Assembly: GCF_048544455.1 (NCBI RefSeq)
Contig: NC_133536.1
Location: 171,450,325-171,514,324, forward strand
Origin: Silene latifolia
Taxonomy: Eukaryota; Streptophyta; Magnoliopsida; Caryophyllales; Caryophyllaceae
Reading direction: 5' to 3'
DNA length: 64,000 bases
In this document: in pieces, positions 1 through 12,202 of the stretch
Layout of the letters: each line of letters opens with the position of its first letter
Position numbering within the stretch: the stretch's first letter is position 1
The notes under the pieces: generated by a model
The model's database searches: none
Seen by the model: the letters and a program-made list of their open reading frames with translations, nothing else
What the model was told of the DNA's origin: nothing
Program-made: the position numbers and the translations under genes

Positions 1-881
1 GTGGGGTATTGAACTGGAAGTGCATGTTGTTTCGCACTTTCTATTGGGGCAGTGAGTACGGAGTTTTGGAACTTAGTGTCATGTTATGTAAGTATGTGTA
101 ACACTTGAGGATTGTGAGATAAGATTGTGGAGATGAGTGTATACGTATATAGAAGTATGTCGTGTTGTGGTAATGTAGAAGAGATGGAGTAGTGGTTATA
201 CTGAGGATTTTATGATATATGTTATGGGAGTACCGAATAATTGAGGCACGAGAATTGTTCAAGAAAGAGAGTCCTGGATATAGGAATGGTTGTAGGTATT
301 GAGGTTATAGTGGGTTATCGTTGTCATACGGTAGTAATGAGGATTATGTGAGGTATAGCAAAGGGCCTAGTATTAGTGAGTTACGAGAACGTAACATTCA
401 TCTTAAGAGGAGTAGGACGCGATAAGAGAGTTTGATGGTCATGCAGGTTGCAATTGGAAGTTTGAGTGTTGGTATAGAATAAGGATGGATTTGTGTGATG
501 GTCGATTTTATTACAGGTAATGCCAGTGCTCGTAGTAGTATGATGTTTAGGAATGTGAGTAACGGATTGTGTGTGAGGATGTTTATGTGTGTGAGTAAAC
601 TTCGTGGACGAAGTTCGTTTTAAGGATGGTAGAATGTAACATTCCGTTTTGATGGTTGATCTTATTTTGTGGACTGTCTTGGTATTGAGTTGCTAGTGAA
701 TGTTATGAAAGTGAGACAAGGTTGGCGACATTATATTGTGGTTATTCGATAATATTATGGAGTCAATATCGAGAGGATATGTTATCTAGTAAGCGTGGTT
801 GGTGGAGTTAGTTTTAGGTGTTCATGTTTTATAGGTTGGGTTGGAACTTCGGGGACGAAGTTCTTTTTAAGGGGGGAAGAC
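1..881 (+). mobile_element. 3' internal part of an LTR retrotransposon copy cut by the window edge
   Basis: Positions 1-881 match 6022-6902 at a constant offset of 6021 with few differences, so this is the internal 3' part of another copy of the same element family. It ends in a hairpin motif (AACTTCGGGGACGAAGTTC, about 844-862), a purine-rich tract (870-880) and the LTR start TGTAATACTACGG at 882. No long coding frame is seen. It is a fossil without recognisable gag or pol. The left end lies outside the window. Confidence 0.8.
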
Positions 882-1620
882 TGTAATACTACGGATTTTA
901 TAGGCTGGTACTCTACCGAGTATGGCCTACTCGGTCGAGTAGTGTGATTCGTGGAGTCTGTTTGGCTACTGCCGAGGAACACTCGGCCGAGTATGATGAA
1001 TACACGACCGAGTATGATGCGACAAGAGAGTTTGACGGTCATGTAGGTTGTAATTGGAAGATTGAGTGTTGGTATAGAATAAGGATGGATTTGTGTGATG
1101 GTCGATTTTATTACAGGTAATGGCAGTGCTCGTAGTAGTATGATGTTTAGGAATGTGAGTAACGGATTGTGTGTGAGGATGTTTATGTGTGTGAGTAAAC
1201 TTCGAGGACGAAGTTCGTTTTAAGGATGGTAGAATATAACATTCCGTTTTGATGGTTGATCTTATTTTGTGGATTGTCTTGGTATTAAGTTGCTAGTGAG
1301 TGTTATGGAAGTGAGACAAGGTTGGCGACATTATATTGTGGTTATTCGATAATATTATGGAGTCAATATCGAGAGGATATGTTATCTAGTAAGCGTGGTT
1401 GGTGGAGTTAGTGTTAGGTGTTCATGTTTTATAGGTTGGGTTGGAACTTCGGGGACGTAGTTCTTTTTAAGGGGGAAAGACTGTAATACTACAGATTTAA
1501 TAGGCTGGTACTCGACCGAGTATGGCCTACTCGGTCGAGTAGTGTGTGTCGTGGAGTCTGTTTGGCCACTGCTGAGGAACACTCGTCCGAGTATGATGAA
1601 TACTCGACCGAGTAGAGGAT
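421..1620 (+). repeat. 600-bp tandem duplication spanning the polypurine tract and LTR start
   Basis: Bases 421-1020 and 1021-1620 are two near-identical copies at an exact 600-bp offset. Each holds the element's 3' internal end, its polypurine tract and the first roughly 139 bases of the LTR, so there are two LTR starts (882 and 1482). The junction near 1008-1020 lies where a palindrome half-site (CGAGTA) in the LTR meets a similar GAGTA in the internal region, which suggests microhomology-mediated unequal exchange. Confidence 0.85.
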
Positions 1621-2828
1621 ACTCGGCCGAGTATACTCTAGACTCGACCGAGTATCCGGCTGGCGAGGAATATTTCAGCGGTTTGATTCGGGAGTAATTA
1701 GAGATTATATAATTCGATAATCAGTTTCTAAAACACCATTTACAAGCCTAATCAAACCTACGACGCTCTAATCACTCTCAATCTCTCCTTGTGTATGTAT
1801 GGACAATCTTAGCAATCACATTCAATCCTTCATCCTTTCGTCGGTAAGTCTTTATTCCCATGTTTGTTGATGATTAATTCTAGGGTTTGCCTTTAATCAT
1901 GAATTGGGGGAAATGGGGTTTTGCAGTTAGTGATTGGAATTATGTGATTGTTGTTGTAGGTGACGATGTGGTATTTGTTATGCATTTGTATGGTTGATTG
2001 CAGCATAAGCGGATTGCTAAAAGGTAGGGTTTCTCCTACTCAGTACTGTTAATTGATTAAGATTGCATATGTTTCTTAATTGTTGTTATCTGCTGATCAT
2101 CGGAGGATGGGTGTTGTGGTGACGGTGTTGGTGTGGTTCTGTTGTGACGGTTGTGGTGTTGTGACAGCGGTGATGCTGTGTGTGTGATTGTGGTGGAGTG
2201 ACATGCGAGAGTGGATTCATAACCTAGTTCGCCCTCCGTGGAACCCGTCACGGGAGGGGATGTGCACATTAAGGGACAGGGATTGTTAGTCGCTCGTTGA
2301 TGAGCTGGACTTGGTGGGGATGGGCTGCGGTCACCCACTGGCGGAGTGGATTATCTGTTGCGATGGGTAATCTGGCAGGGCTACGCACTTCGGTGTGTAG
2401 TCGGTTACTGTGGAGGATGATCAGCCGGTTGCATTGTTTGTTTGTCTTATATTGATTGAATGATACTGACCCCGTTGTTGTTGTTGTTGTTTGTGGTATC
2501 TGCTGTGATCCATTCGGGGATGGTGAGCAGGCTTGACAGGTATTGCTTTTGGTGAGCTTGGGCGGTCATGGGGGAGTCGTCTTCACTAGTTATAGCATCA
2601 CAGTCTCGAGTCTTAGTTATGATATTGTAGTTGTCAGATATTGGATTTATTTTATTGGTTTGGATTTGGATTTGGTTTGATGTAAACGTTTATACTTTAT
2701 GGTACTTTTAATAAATGTGCTCAGTTTAGACGCTTTTGATATATACTAACCTCGGGCAACCGAGATGGTAACACACTTTCAAGGTAGGGTGGTCCTGGTA
2801 AGGCACCTTGGTATGAGGGGGTGTTACA
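1482..2828 (+). repeat. Shared LTR (3' LTR of the upstream copy, 5' LTR of the next)
   Basis: Begins TGTAATACTAC after a purine tract and ends GGTGTTACA three bases before TGGTATCAGAG. It holds a cluster of TACTCG-NN-CGAGTA palindromes near 1510-1655. It is closely similar to 6903-8248 and, in reverse complement, related to 12203-13509 and 37870-39206. Confidence 0.85.
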
Positions 2829-2831
2829 AAG

Positions 2832-2842
2832 TGGTATCAGAG
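2832..2842 (+). other. Primer-binding site (initiator-Met tRNA type)
   Basis: TGGTATCAGAG directly follows the LTR end with a three-base spacer, the standard position and sequence for Met-tRNA priming in plant LTR elements. Confidence 0.85.
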
Positions 2843-5800
2843 ACGACGATTCCGGCACCTAAAACCAATGAACCCAATGAATTTAGAGAGTCCAAATGAA
2901 ATGAACCCGGGGAGAGTTGTTTGGAGCTACCGCAAGGACTTGGGAGACGTCCCAGAGTCGCACTATGACCCTCACAAACTCAAGCCGGTCACGGGGGGAA
3001 CTGTGTTGTGTGTTTATTTGATTCATGCGTTTGGTGTGTCGAAATTGAATGCTTGGAACATGTGGTAGAAGGTGTAATGTGTGAAAATCTGTGAAGAACA
3101 TTGTGAAAGTGGTAGAAAGGCATGATGGAATTGATGTGTAAAATCAGTTGAAACGGTTTTGGCATGAAAAGTATTGGCATGTTACGTGTTACTATGTGGC
3201 TTTCAGATTTATGACTTAATATGTTTAACTTTGGGTTGCAAGGCATAGTACATAGAATTGCATGTTTAAGTTTGTTATCGTAAGTTTATGTTGTGTTTAA
3301 TGTACGTGTGGATATGATGAAAGTTCACCTATGTACTGGTTTTTAGAAGTATTAAGTTGTTATTGTTTGCTTTATTCATGTTCAAGTCGTTTTGTTTAGA
3401 AAATTTGATTCGTATGAAGATCGTTTACGGAATGGTTGTCTTAAAACAATCATAAGTCTAGTTCTATAAATGATATTTCTGTGATTCTAAGTTGAGGTGA
3501 TAGCTTGTCTTCTTACGATTCTAACGATTGGTCACACACCCAAAATGACCAAGTAATAAGTGAGATATGACTGTTTTACGAAACCTGGACGGTGCTGAGT
3601 ACTGTGCAGATACTCGACCGAGTAGTCCCTACTCGGCCGAGTATATTTCATACTCGACCGAGTATTCCATATTAGGCCGAGTAATCTCTCTGTGATAATC
3701 TTGTTAAGCTTCTGGAGTCGTGAACTCGACCGAGTAGTCTCATACTCGACCGAGTACCCTGTACTCGGCCTAGTATGCCACGTACTCGATCAAGTATCTC
3801 AGTGGGCGGCCATTTTGAGTCGGTGGCTATGTTTTTACCTTAAATTTTAATCGGAGGCTATGTTCTTACTTTTGTTTTGAGTCGGTGGCTATGTTCTTAC
3901 ATATGTACACATGTATGTTTTGGGTCTTAAAGCGTTCTTTTATATATGTGACGGTCTGGATACATAAGTTACCAAAGGCTATGCCAAGGAGAATTCCGGC
4001 TTGTGAAGGACATGTGTTGGGTAAGGAATACATATGTTAATATGGTTCTGAGGGATAGTGGAAAAAGGGAAGGGAGAAATGATGAGTTAATCAAGGTAAG
4101 GAACATGTTGGTAAGATATGGTGAGTGATATAGTCGTGTATTGAGTAATATAAAAGTCGGTGTTTATGGGCAAGAGTGATAAGTGTAAAGAAATGTGAGG
4201 ATGAAAGATCGAGATGAGGGATGCGAATAGTGGCAAATTGGGATGTGTACGGATTTATGGAGGGAGACAGTTAGGATTGTGTTGCTTAAGGATATATGTA
4301 ATGAAAGGTTGCTTTCGAGGGATGAAGTAGAGGGGTATATAGTGAATGTAGATGGAGTTATGTCGCGACGTGGATTTGTAGATAGTGACTGAGTTTGGGA
4401 ATTTGGAATATCAAGGGGTGAGCCTAGTGTGTAATTCTATGGGAAATTAACGGTATGAGGTAAATTTTTGGTTTTCTTGAGATACGAAAAAGAGATACGA
4501 CTAATTAAAGGGTAACTGTTAGTGTGTGGACTTGATGGTGACAAGGGTGAATGAGAAGCCATATGAGAGAGGATAAATTATAAGAGGAATGATAAGATAT
4601 TGATATGAATTAATGGAACTGGAATTTTGGAGCTGTGGGAAATAAACAAATTACTAAAGAGTTAGGTAGAAAGAGAAAGGAGATGAATTATTAATTGGTA
4701 TTATTGAGTAAAAAGGGGGAAAGGGGGATGGAAGTGAGTTGAGAGAACGTTGACCGGAGTTAAGGAGCATGAAGGTAGGAATTATGGAAATGTATGATAG
4801 CCTCACTAGAGGGTGTGAGTTAATGGTTATATAAGAGAGCATGCCGAAATATTAGCCGTGAGTTTCGAGGCATTAAGGGAATAAGAAGCTTGTAGAGTGT
4901 TTGCACGATCTGAGATTTTGGTGGAGAGTTAGGTAACGATATGATAAAGGATATAATTGGGAATAATATTGAGGTATGTTTTGTTGATGGATTGGATGTT
5001 TGTTATTTGGGATGATATCCAAAGAGGAAACGAATTGTTATATTAATAAGTGATAGTAAGAGAGTAGTCACATGAAGAATGTTGGTGTCACTAATGGTTG
5101 AGGATGATGTTACTTTAAGGAAGTTAGTTGTTCTAATAAGGTTGATTTAGTGGAGGTCATTAGTATGTTTGGTTGTGAGGGAGTATAAGATGTGGATATA
5201 TGAGGTGTTCGCTAGAAGTTGGGTACTGATGTTATGGCTATATTTGCCGGAGGGGTGATAATTGTGTATATGAGAGGATTTGTTATGAAGGCCACCTGAG
5301 TTATGTCCGGATGAGAGGTATTCATTGTCAAATGGTAACTTACGTGATCAGGATTGGCTACTTAAATTCGATTATGGGTCCATGAGGTGTGTAAAACTTT
5401 GTGTGAGGTCCTGGCCTCACGAGTAATGGTATGGTGTGATAGTTACGAGTAGTTATATGTGTGTTCCGCGTCATATGTTATACTTATATGTGTATGTATG
5501 ATATCGGTTAGTAATGGTGTGAGGTTCCGGCCTCAAGAGTCATGGTATGGATAATATCCATAAGGTTGGTATTTGTGATCTCTGTCTAATATGATGCGTC
5601 GTGATATGGTAGAGCAGTTTTAAGAAAGTCTTGTGGTCAAGGAAGTTGTGCTGAGTCAGTGTTATGAGATTGTAAAAGTTGTGATGGTGTGCACTGTGCA
5701 CGATAATTCGTGTTGTGATAGGAGTATTTTCGTGTTGTCATAGATCGTTGTTTGTTTACTGCTAGTTCTTGTCAGTGTCGGTCGGGGCATATAAACCGTT

Positions 5801-6902
5801 GTTTTGTTTCCCGATGTTTCTTGCCAGTGTCGGTATGGGTATGGTTCTGTTGGTTTTATAGTGTATGATAGAAAAGAGAGTTGGGTATGGTTCTGTTGTT
5901 GTCATGGTATAGTACTAAACTATTAATGGGAAACAGTGGTGAGAAGTTGTTGGAGTACTTTTGATTTTGTTTTAGATGAGGCATTGGTGGACATAGTGGT
6001 GACAAGAGAATTGTGGAGCATGTGGGGTATTGAACTGGAAGTGCATGTTATTTCGCACCTTCTATTGGGGCAGTGAGTACGGAGTTTTGGAACTTAGTGT
6101 CATATTATGTAAGTATGTGTAACACTTGAGGATTGTGAGATAAGATTGTGGAGATGAGTGTATACGTATATAGAAGTATGTCGTGTTGTGGTAATGTAGA
6201 AGAGATGGAGTAGTGGTTATACTGAGGATTTGATGATATATGTTATGGGAGTACCGAATAATTGAGGCACGAGAACTGTTCAAGAAAGACAGTCCTGGAT
6301 ATAAGAATGGTTGTAGGTGTTGAGGTTATAGTGGGTTATCGTTGTCATGCGGTAGTAATGAGAATTATGGGACGTATAGCAAAGGGCCTAGTATTAGTGA
6401 GTAACGAGGACATAACATTTATCTTAAGAGGAGTAGGATGCGACAAGAGAGTTTGACGGTCATGCATGTTGCAATTGGAAGTTTGAGTGTTGGTATATAA
6501 TAAGGATGGATTTATGTGATGGTCGATTTTATTACAGGTAATGCCAGTGCTCGTAGTAGTATGATGTTTAGGAATTTGAGTAACGGATTGTGTGTGAGGA
6601 TGTTTATGTGCGTGAGTAAACTTCGAGGATGAAGTTCGTTTTAAGGATGGTAGAATGTAACATTTCGTTTTGATGGTTGATCTTATTTTGTGGATTGTCT
6701 TGGTATTGAGTTGCTAGTGAGTGTTATGGAAGTGAGACAAGGTTGGCGACATTATATTGTGGTTATTCGATAATATTATGGAGTCAATATCAAGAGGATA
6801 TGTTATCTAGTAAGCGTGGTTGGTGGAGTTAGTGTTAGGTGTTCATATTTTATAGGTTGCGTTGGAACTTCGGGGACGAAGTTCATTTTAAGGGGGGAAG
6901 AC
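2843..6902 (+). other. Non-coding internal region of the array element
   Basis: About 4 kb with no convincing coding frame on either strand (longest chance frames about 60-110 codons). It contains a palindrome cluster at 3608-3800. Its 3' end from 6022 onward matches the start of the window. It also carries a second hairpin-plus-purine module at about 6618-6660, roughly 240 bp before the functional-looking one at 6866-6901. Confidence 0.6.
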
Positions 6903-8248
6903 TGTAATACTACGGATTTTATAGACTGGTACTCGACCAAGTATGGCCTACTCGGTCGAGTAGTGTGTGTCGTGGAGTCTGTTTGGCTATTGCCGAGGAA
7001 CACTCGGCCGAGTATGATGAATACTCGACCGAGTAGAGGATACTCGGCCGAGTATACTCTATACTCGACTGAGTATCCGGTTTGGCGATTAATATTTCAT
7101 CGGTTTTATTCGGGAGTAATCAGAGATTATATAATTCGATAATCAGTTTCTAAAACACCATTTATAAACCTAATCAAACATAAGACACTCTAATCTCTCC
7201 CAATCTCTCCTCTGTGCATGTATGGACAATCTTAGCAATCGCATTCAATCCTTCATCCTTTCGTCGGTAAGTCTTTATTCCCATGTTTGTTAATGATTAA
7301 TTCTAGGGTTTGCCTTTAATCATGAATTGGGAGAAATGGGGTTTTGCAGTTAGTGATTGGAATTATGCGATTGTTGTTGTAGGTGACGATGTGGTATTTG
7401 TTATGCATTTGTATGGTTGATTGCAGCATAAGCGGATTGCGAAAAGGTAGGGTTTCTCCTACTCAGTACTGTTAATTGATTAAGATTGCATATGTTTCGT
7501 AATTGTTGTTATCTGCTGATCATCGGAGGATGGGTGTTGTGGTGACGGTGTTGGTGTGGCTGTGTTGTGACGGTTGTGGTGTTGTGACAGCTGTGATGCT
7601 GTGTGTGTGTGTGATTGTGGTGGAGTCACTTGTGGAAGTGGCTTCACACCCTAGTTCGCCCTCCGTGGAACCCGTCACGGGAGGGGATGTGCACAATAAG
7701 GGACATGGATTGTTAGTCGCTCGTTGATGAGCTGGACTTGGGAGGATGGGCTGCGGTCACCCACTCGCGGAGTGGATTACCTGTTGCGATGTGTAATCTG
7801 GCAGGGCTACACACTTCGGTGTGTAGTCGGTTACTGTGGAGGATGATCAGCCGATTGCATTGTTTGTTTGTCTTATATTGATTGAATGGTACTGACCCCG
7901 TTGTTGTTGTTTGTGGTATCTGTTGTGATCCATTCGGGGATGGTGATCAGGCTTGACGGGTATTGCTTTTGGTGATCTTGGGCGGTCATGGGGGAGTCGT
8001 CTTCACCAATTATAGCATCATAGTCTCGAGTCTTAGTTATGATATTGTAGTTGTCAGATATTGGATTTATTTTATTGGTTTGGATTTGGATTTGGTTTGA
8101 TGTATGCATTTATACTTTATGGTACTTTTAATAAATGTGCTCAGTTCAGACGCTTTTGATATATACTAACCTCTGGCAACCGAGATTGTAAGACACTTTC
8201 ATGGTAGGGTGGTCCTCGTAAGGCACCTTGGTATGAGGGGGTGTTACA
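6903..8248 (+). repeat. 3' LTR of the array element
   Basis: Starts TGTAATACTAC after the purine tract (AAGGGGGGAAGAC, 6890-6902) and ends GGTGTTACA. It differs from 1482-2828 by a few percent by eye. No target duplication can be assigned because the left end of the array is outside the window. Confidence 0.85.
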
Positions 8249-8249
8249 A

Positions 8250-8333
8250 TACATTACCTCGGGTAACCAAGATGGTAACACTCTCATGCATTAGGTGGTC
8301 TTGGTAAGGCACCTTGGTGTATTGGGGTGTTAC
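8250..8333 (+). repeat. LTR 3'-end fragment of a related family
   Basis: About 84 bases resembling the last part of a related LTR: they include CTCGGGTAACC, AAGGCACCTTGGTGTA and the terminal GGGGTGTTACA. They lie directly after the array's last LTR and directly before the reverse-oriented gag element. The simplest reading is that the array inserted near the end of this LTR, whose element in turn had inserted into the gag element at 8334. Its left part is outside the window or lost. Confidence 0.55.
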
Positions 8334-9631
8334 ACAATAACCATGGACACCCCTTTATACAGTTTCCCACAAGACACTGGTTCCCTAGACGGTATAAAAA
8401 CTTCATCTTTCACATAAACAAACTCTCTCAAACCCATATACTTAGCATGACTTGGCGATACAAAAGAGTGTGACGCCTTTGAATCAAACAAAATAAAGGT
8501 AGGAACGTTGTTAACAAGAAAAGTATCGATGATCACGTGAGCATTATCCTCTACAGCTTGCTTATCCATCATAAAATGTTTACCACGACTCTTCTTACCT
8601 CTCCCTTGCACTATACCAGCTGATGTAGTAGGCTTAGCAGCTGTCACCTGATTGGTATTAGCCACCGGTCGCTGATAAGAACTACCGCAATTGCGGTTGA
8701 AACCACCGTTGTTATTATTCTGCCGTCCTTGGTTATTCCACGACCCAGCTGGCTGGTTGCTAGCATAACTCTGCGTCGGTCCCTGAGACTATCTCTGAAA
8801 GCGCCTCCTAACTGCACTAGTACACTCATTCCTCTTATGGCCAACACCGGCATCGTTAAAACATGCGATATTCCAGCTGCTGCTTTTACCACGCCCGTAA
8901 GAAGATCCTCCACTGAAGCCCGACCCAAAAGAATAAGCCTTTGCCTGATTGTGGTTACCGCACTTGTAACCAGATTGAACACCGCCATCACTCTCAGCCT
9001 TCCTCTTTTCCAAGCCCTTCTCCCTAGTTACCTTGGCCATTTCGACCAACCTCTCAGCTCGTCCAGCTCTTTCATAGACCTCATTCACATCGGTAAGAGT
9101 CCCCGCCAGTAGCTTCTCCATAATCTGGTAAATTAACCCTTTCTCAAAACGAAGTGCTAAGTTCTCCAGACTTAGCCCCACATCCTCAGCATACCTTGAC
9201 TTATTGTTGAACTTGTGGTAGTACTCTGTCACGTTCATGTCCCCGGTCATCTTGAAAGAATCGAACTCATCACGTAGCTTGCTGCGAACATGCTCCGGAA
9301 CAAACTCATTCCTCATAGCTCACTTGAATTTGGACCACGGAATTGCAGTCTTACCCTACTTCAGATACATGTTCAAGGCACTGTCTTTCACCTTATCCCA
9401 CCACTCTCGGGTTGAATCCCTTAGGTAAAACGCAACTTGTTCTACCTTAAAATCCTTTGGACAATGCACCACCCTAAGGATATTCTCCATCTCACGATGC
9501 CAGCTGTTGAGCAGAATCGGTGCAACTATACTCACATAGTTGGTGGGGTTGAAGCGAGATATAGTAGTGCTCATCTTAGCAAAGTCTACCCCCAGCCTCC
9601 TTGTCTTTTCCCATCTTCTTGAGGGTCTCAT
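8334..9631 (-). pseudogene. gag and protease-start remnant of the truncated gypsy element
   Basis: Minus-strand fragments show the retrotransposon gag core (WHREME, then REWWDKVKD, around 9400-9500), a basic linker, a degenerate zinc-knuckle-like stretch near 8830-8870 and a retropepsin-like segment (FILFD-KASHSF, around 8460-8500). These are fossil capsid and protease pieces in more than one reading frame, so the gene is broken in several places. Coding stops at the left truncation near 8334. No reverse transcriptase or integrase follows. Confidence 0.8.
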
Positions 9632-9794
9632 TTAGCGCATCTTGGTGTTCAAGCATTTTGGCAATATCCTCAATGCTCATCTCTTGAGCTTTAGCATACG
9701 TGGTTGATCTCTCTGGTGTCATATTTTTGAGCTATAAAAGGGAGATAAACGTAAGCTCATAGCCTACAGCTCAAAGCATTATGACCCGCACAAG

Positions 9795-10100
9795 GACTTA
9801 CTCGATCGAGTAACCATACATACTCGATCGAGTAGGAGTCACTCGATCGAGTAACCTACACACTCGATCGAGTACCTCAACTCCAGAAGTTGTCCAGAAC
9901 TGACATAAAACTACTAGATCGAGTCACTTACGTACTCGGTCGAGTACATGACACTAGATCGAGTACTCCTCTTACTCGATCGAGTAACACGACTCCAGTA
10001 GCTACTACCCAAGACATAAACATACCCACTCGATCGAGCCACACCTACTCGATTGAGTCCACCCTACTCGACCCAGTTACCCCTACTTGATCGAGTCATG
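9795..10100. repeat. Cluster of TACTCGATCGAGTA palindromes
   Basis: About ten exact or near-exact copies of the 14-bp palindrome TACTCGATCGAGTA, at irregular spacing of roughly 20-40 bases, lie in the leader between gag and the 5' LTR of the minus-strand gypsy element. A second set lies in its LTR at about 11750-11920. Confidence 0.85.
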
Positions 10101-10541
10101 CTCACGTACTATACTACCCGCATGCTTTTATAACCTTAAGTAAGAACAAGAACATAAATATACAACATCATATCCCCTATTCACATGTTACTAATATAAC
10201 CACATTATAAATTCACCTTCCATCACATAAACATGATTTTTTTAACATCAATTTCATATTCTTATGCAACATTTACTTCACCTTTTTCCAACCAAATCAT
10301 CCATTCAACCACACACTTCATCCAACATATGTATATGAAACAACAATAAACAAGTAGCGATCCCATGACACCCCATAGTGACCGGTTCAAAGTTGCAAGG
10401 GCAAGTTCGCGACTTTAGGACGTCTCTCAAGACTTTGCATTAGCTCATAACAACTCCTACCTGGGTTCATTTTAATTTGACTCTTTATATTCATTAGGCT
10501 CATTAGTTACATGTTCCACAATCGTCGCTCTGATACCACTT

Positions 10542-11948
10542 TGTAACACCCCCATACACCAAGGTGCCTTACCAGACCACCCTACCACATGGAGATGCTA
10601 CCATCTCGATTACCCGAGGTATAGTAATCAAAAGAGACCATCAAGAAGCATATTTTAAGTATAAAAGTTTAATGTGCGTACAATACAAGCCAAAACTGAA
10701 ATAAGAAAGTACAACTGTCTCAAAACTGCAAACCAACTAAGTAAAATTGTCTTAACAAAACACAACGGAAGAATAAGGACTCTGACAAGTGGTGACTCCA
10801 TCCCGTGTTAGATCCCGCGCGTACTCCAAAGAAATACCTTCTAGTCAACTACTCACCATCCCCGAATGGATAACCACAGTTTTCAAAACATTTAAACGGG
10901 GTCAGTTACTGCATAAACAAAATAAGAAACCAACAACATCCAATTACACAATCACATTCCTCCAACTCCATCCCATCACTAAACATATGACTACACACTA
11001 AAGTGTGTAGTCCTACCAGAATACCCATCGTAACAGATATTCCTCGCCGCCAGTGGGGACCGCAGTCGTGCCACCTAAGCCCCGCTCAACACCATAGAGC
11101 GAATAACCCATGACCATTAATATGCACATCCCCCTTGTGACGGGAACCACAAGGGGCGGAACAAGGGCGTGAAGCCACTCCCCCAAGTGACTCCACTCAG
11201 TTGAGGGCGCACCTCGCGAACCATAGACAAATAAATAACCAATCCACAATACCAATATAAACAAGCCAATTCAAATTAACGATAATAATAATCATGGCAA
11301 TCAAACAATCATGCCATCTTATATCATTTACACAGTCAACTGAGTAGGGAAACCCTACTTGAGACCGAATCACCAACAATCAACGCAGTAGATCAAAAAC
11401 CTTCCTTTACGAAATCACCTCCTATTATCAAAATCACATAATCACAAATCTCTCACATAATACTCCCAAAGTCCCCAATCACCCAATTAGGGTTTAACCA
11501 CATAAGCTATATGACATAAAAACAATATAGAAACCTTACCCACAAGATGACGATCACAAAGTATAATGAACTAAGAAATCCGACAACTCTAGCCTTGATT
11601 TGATAGCGAAGAGAAGAGAATTGAACGTCGTTGTTTTCTTTTGTAAAAGGTTTAGAGAATAAGAGTAAAAAGTAAAAGGAAACTGTCGAAATAACTTTAT
11701 ATATTCTCCACGCTTACTATAAAATCCGGCCGAAAAACTGTAAAACCCGACTTACTCGATCGAGTAACTAACGTGCTCGATCGAGTAACTAACGTGCTCG
11801 ATCGAGTACCCGCTACTCGATCGAGTTGCCCCTACTCGATCGGGTAACTATGAAACAGAAAGCACTCCAGAATGGAACACTAACTTACTCGACAAAGTAA
11901 ATCATACTCGATAGAGTACCCAACAACTCAAATATCTTAGGTATTACA
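10542..11948 (-). repeat. 5' LTR of the truncated gypsy element
   Basis: On the plus strand it starts TGTAACACCCCCATACACC and ends TTAGGTATTACA (1407 bp). The primer-binding site complement abuts its left side. It carries a palindrome cluster of the AT-centred type at 11750-11920. It is related to, but distinct from, the LTRs of the array and outer elements. Confidence 0.8.
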
Positions 11949-12202
11949 ATCTCGCAAAATCTTTATCCTCTTAATAAATAACTCCAAGTTATTAGTTTAA
12001 TAATTTATAAAATATTTATGCAAATAATTTTATTGAGAGTGCTTCTTTATAAACCAAATCTAAAAAATATCATGTTGTAGCACGGGAGCTACACTAGTAC
12101 AAGATCAATGGGATACTACGCTTAATCCAGACATAGTATATTAATTTGGCGTGTAACTTTAAAGAAACTAAAAAAAATCCGAAGTATAACATAAAAACCG
12201 CA
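11949..12202. other. Short flanking sequence with a possible Helitron-like end
   Basis: AT-rich host or old-repeat sequence between two LTR elements. At 12076-12097 a six-base-pair hairpin (TGTAGC / GCTACA) is directly followed by CTAGT, reminiscent of a Helitron 3' terminus, but the spacing is short and no 5' end is visible. The last five bases, CCGCA (12198-12202), are the target duplication of the outer LTR element. Confidence 0.4.

Larger units (their letters stand above)
1482..8248 (+). mobile_element. Non-autonomous LTR retrotransposon, member of a tandem shared-LTR array
   Basis: The element has LTRs at 1482-2828 and 6903-8248 (1347 and 1346 bp), both starting TGTAATACTAC and ending GGTGTTACA. 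A primer-binding site complementary to initiator-Met tRNA lies at 2832-2842 and a purine tract at 6889-6901. The 4.07-kb internal region has no recognisable gag, protease, reverse transcriptase or integrase, only short chance frames. The left LTR is itself preceded by a polypurine tract, so it is also the 3' LTR of the upstream copy: the structure is LTR-internal-LTR-internal-LTR. Ty3/gypsy is inferred from the primer site and from similarity to the outer element at 12203-39206. The LTRs differ by a few percent by eye. Broken or never coding. Confidence 0.8.
8334..11948 (-). mobile_element. Truncated Ty3/gypsy element: 5' LTR, leader, gag and start of protease
   Basis: Reading on the minus strand: 5' LTR 11948-10542, primer-binding site complement at about 10538-10527 (GCTCTGATACCA on the plus strand), an untranslated leader rich in palindromes, then gag and the beginning of protease ending at about 8334. 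The rest of pol and the 3' LTR are missing here, cut off by the LTR material on the left. The coding part is broken in several places. Family by gag and primer type: Ty3/gypsy, possibly a Tekay-like chromovirus. Confidence 0.8.

Noticed and set aside
9795-10100. Possible CRISPR-like array
   Set aside because: The repeats are short palindromes at irregular spacing inside plant LTR elements. A CRISPR array is not expected in a plant nuclear genome.
12076-12097. Helitron-like hairpin followed directly by CTAGT
   Set aside because: The usual spacer between hairpin and CTRR is missing and no 5' end is seen, so it is noted only as a possibility.
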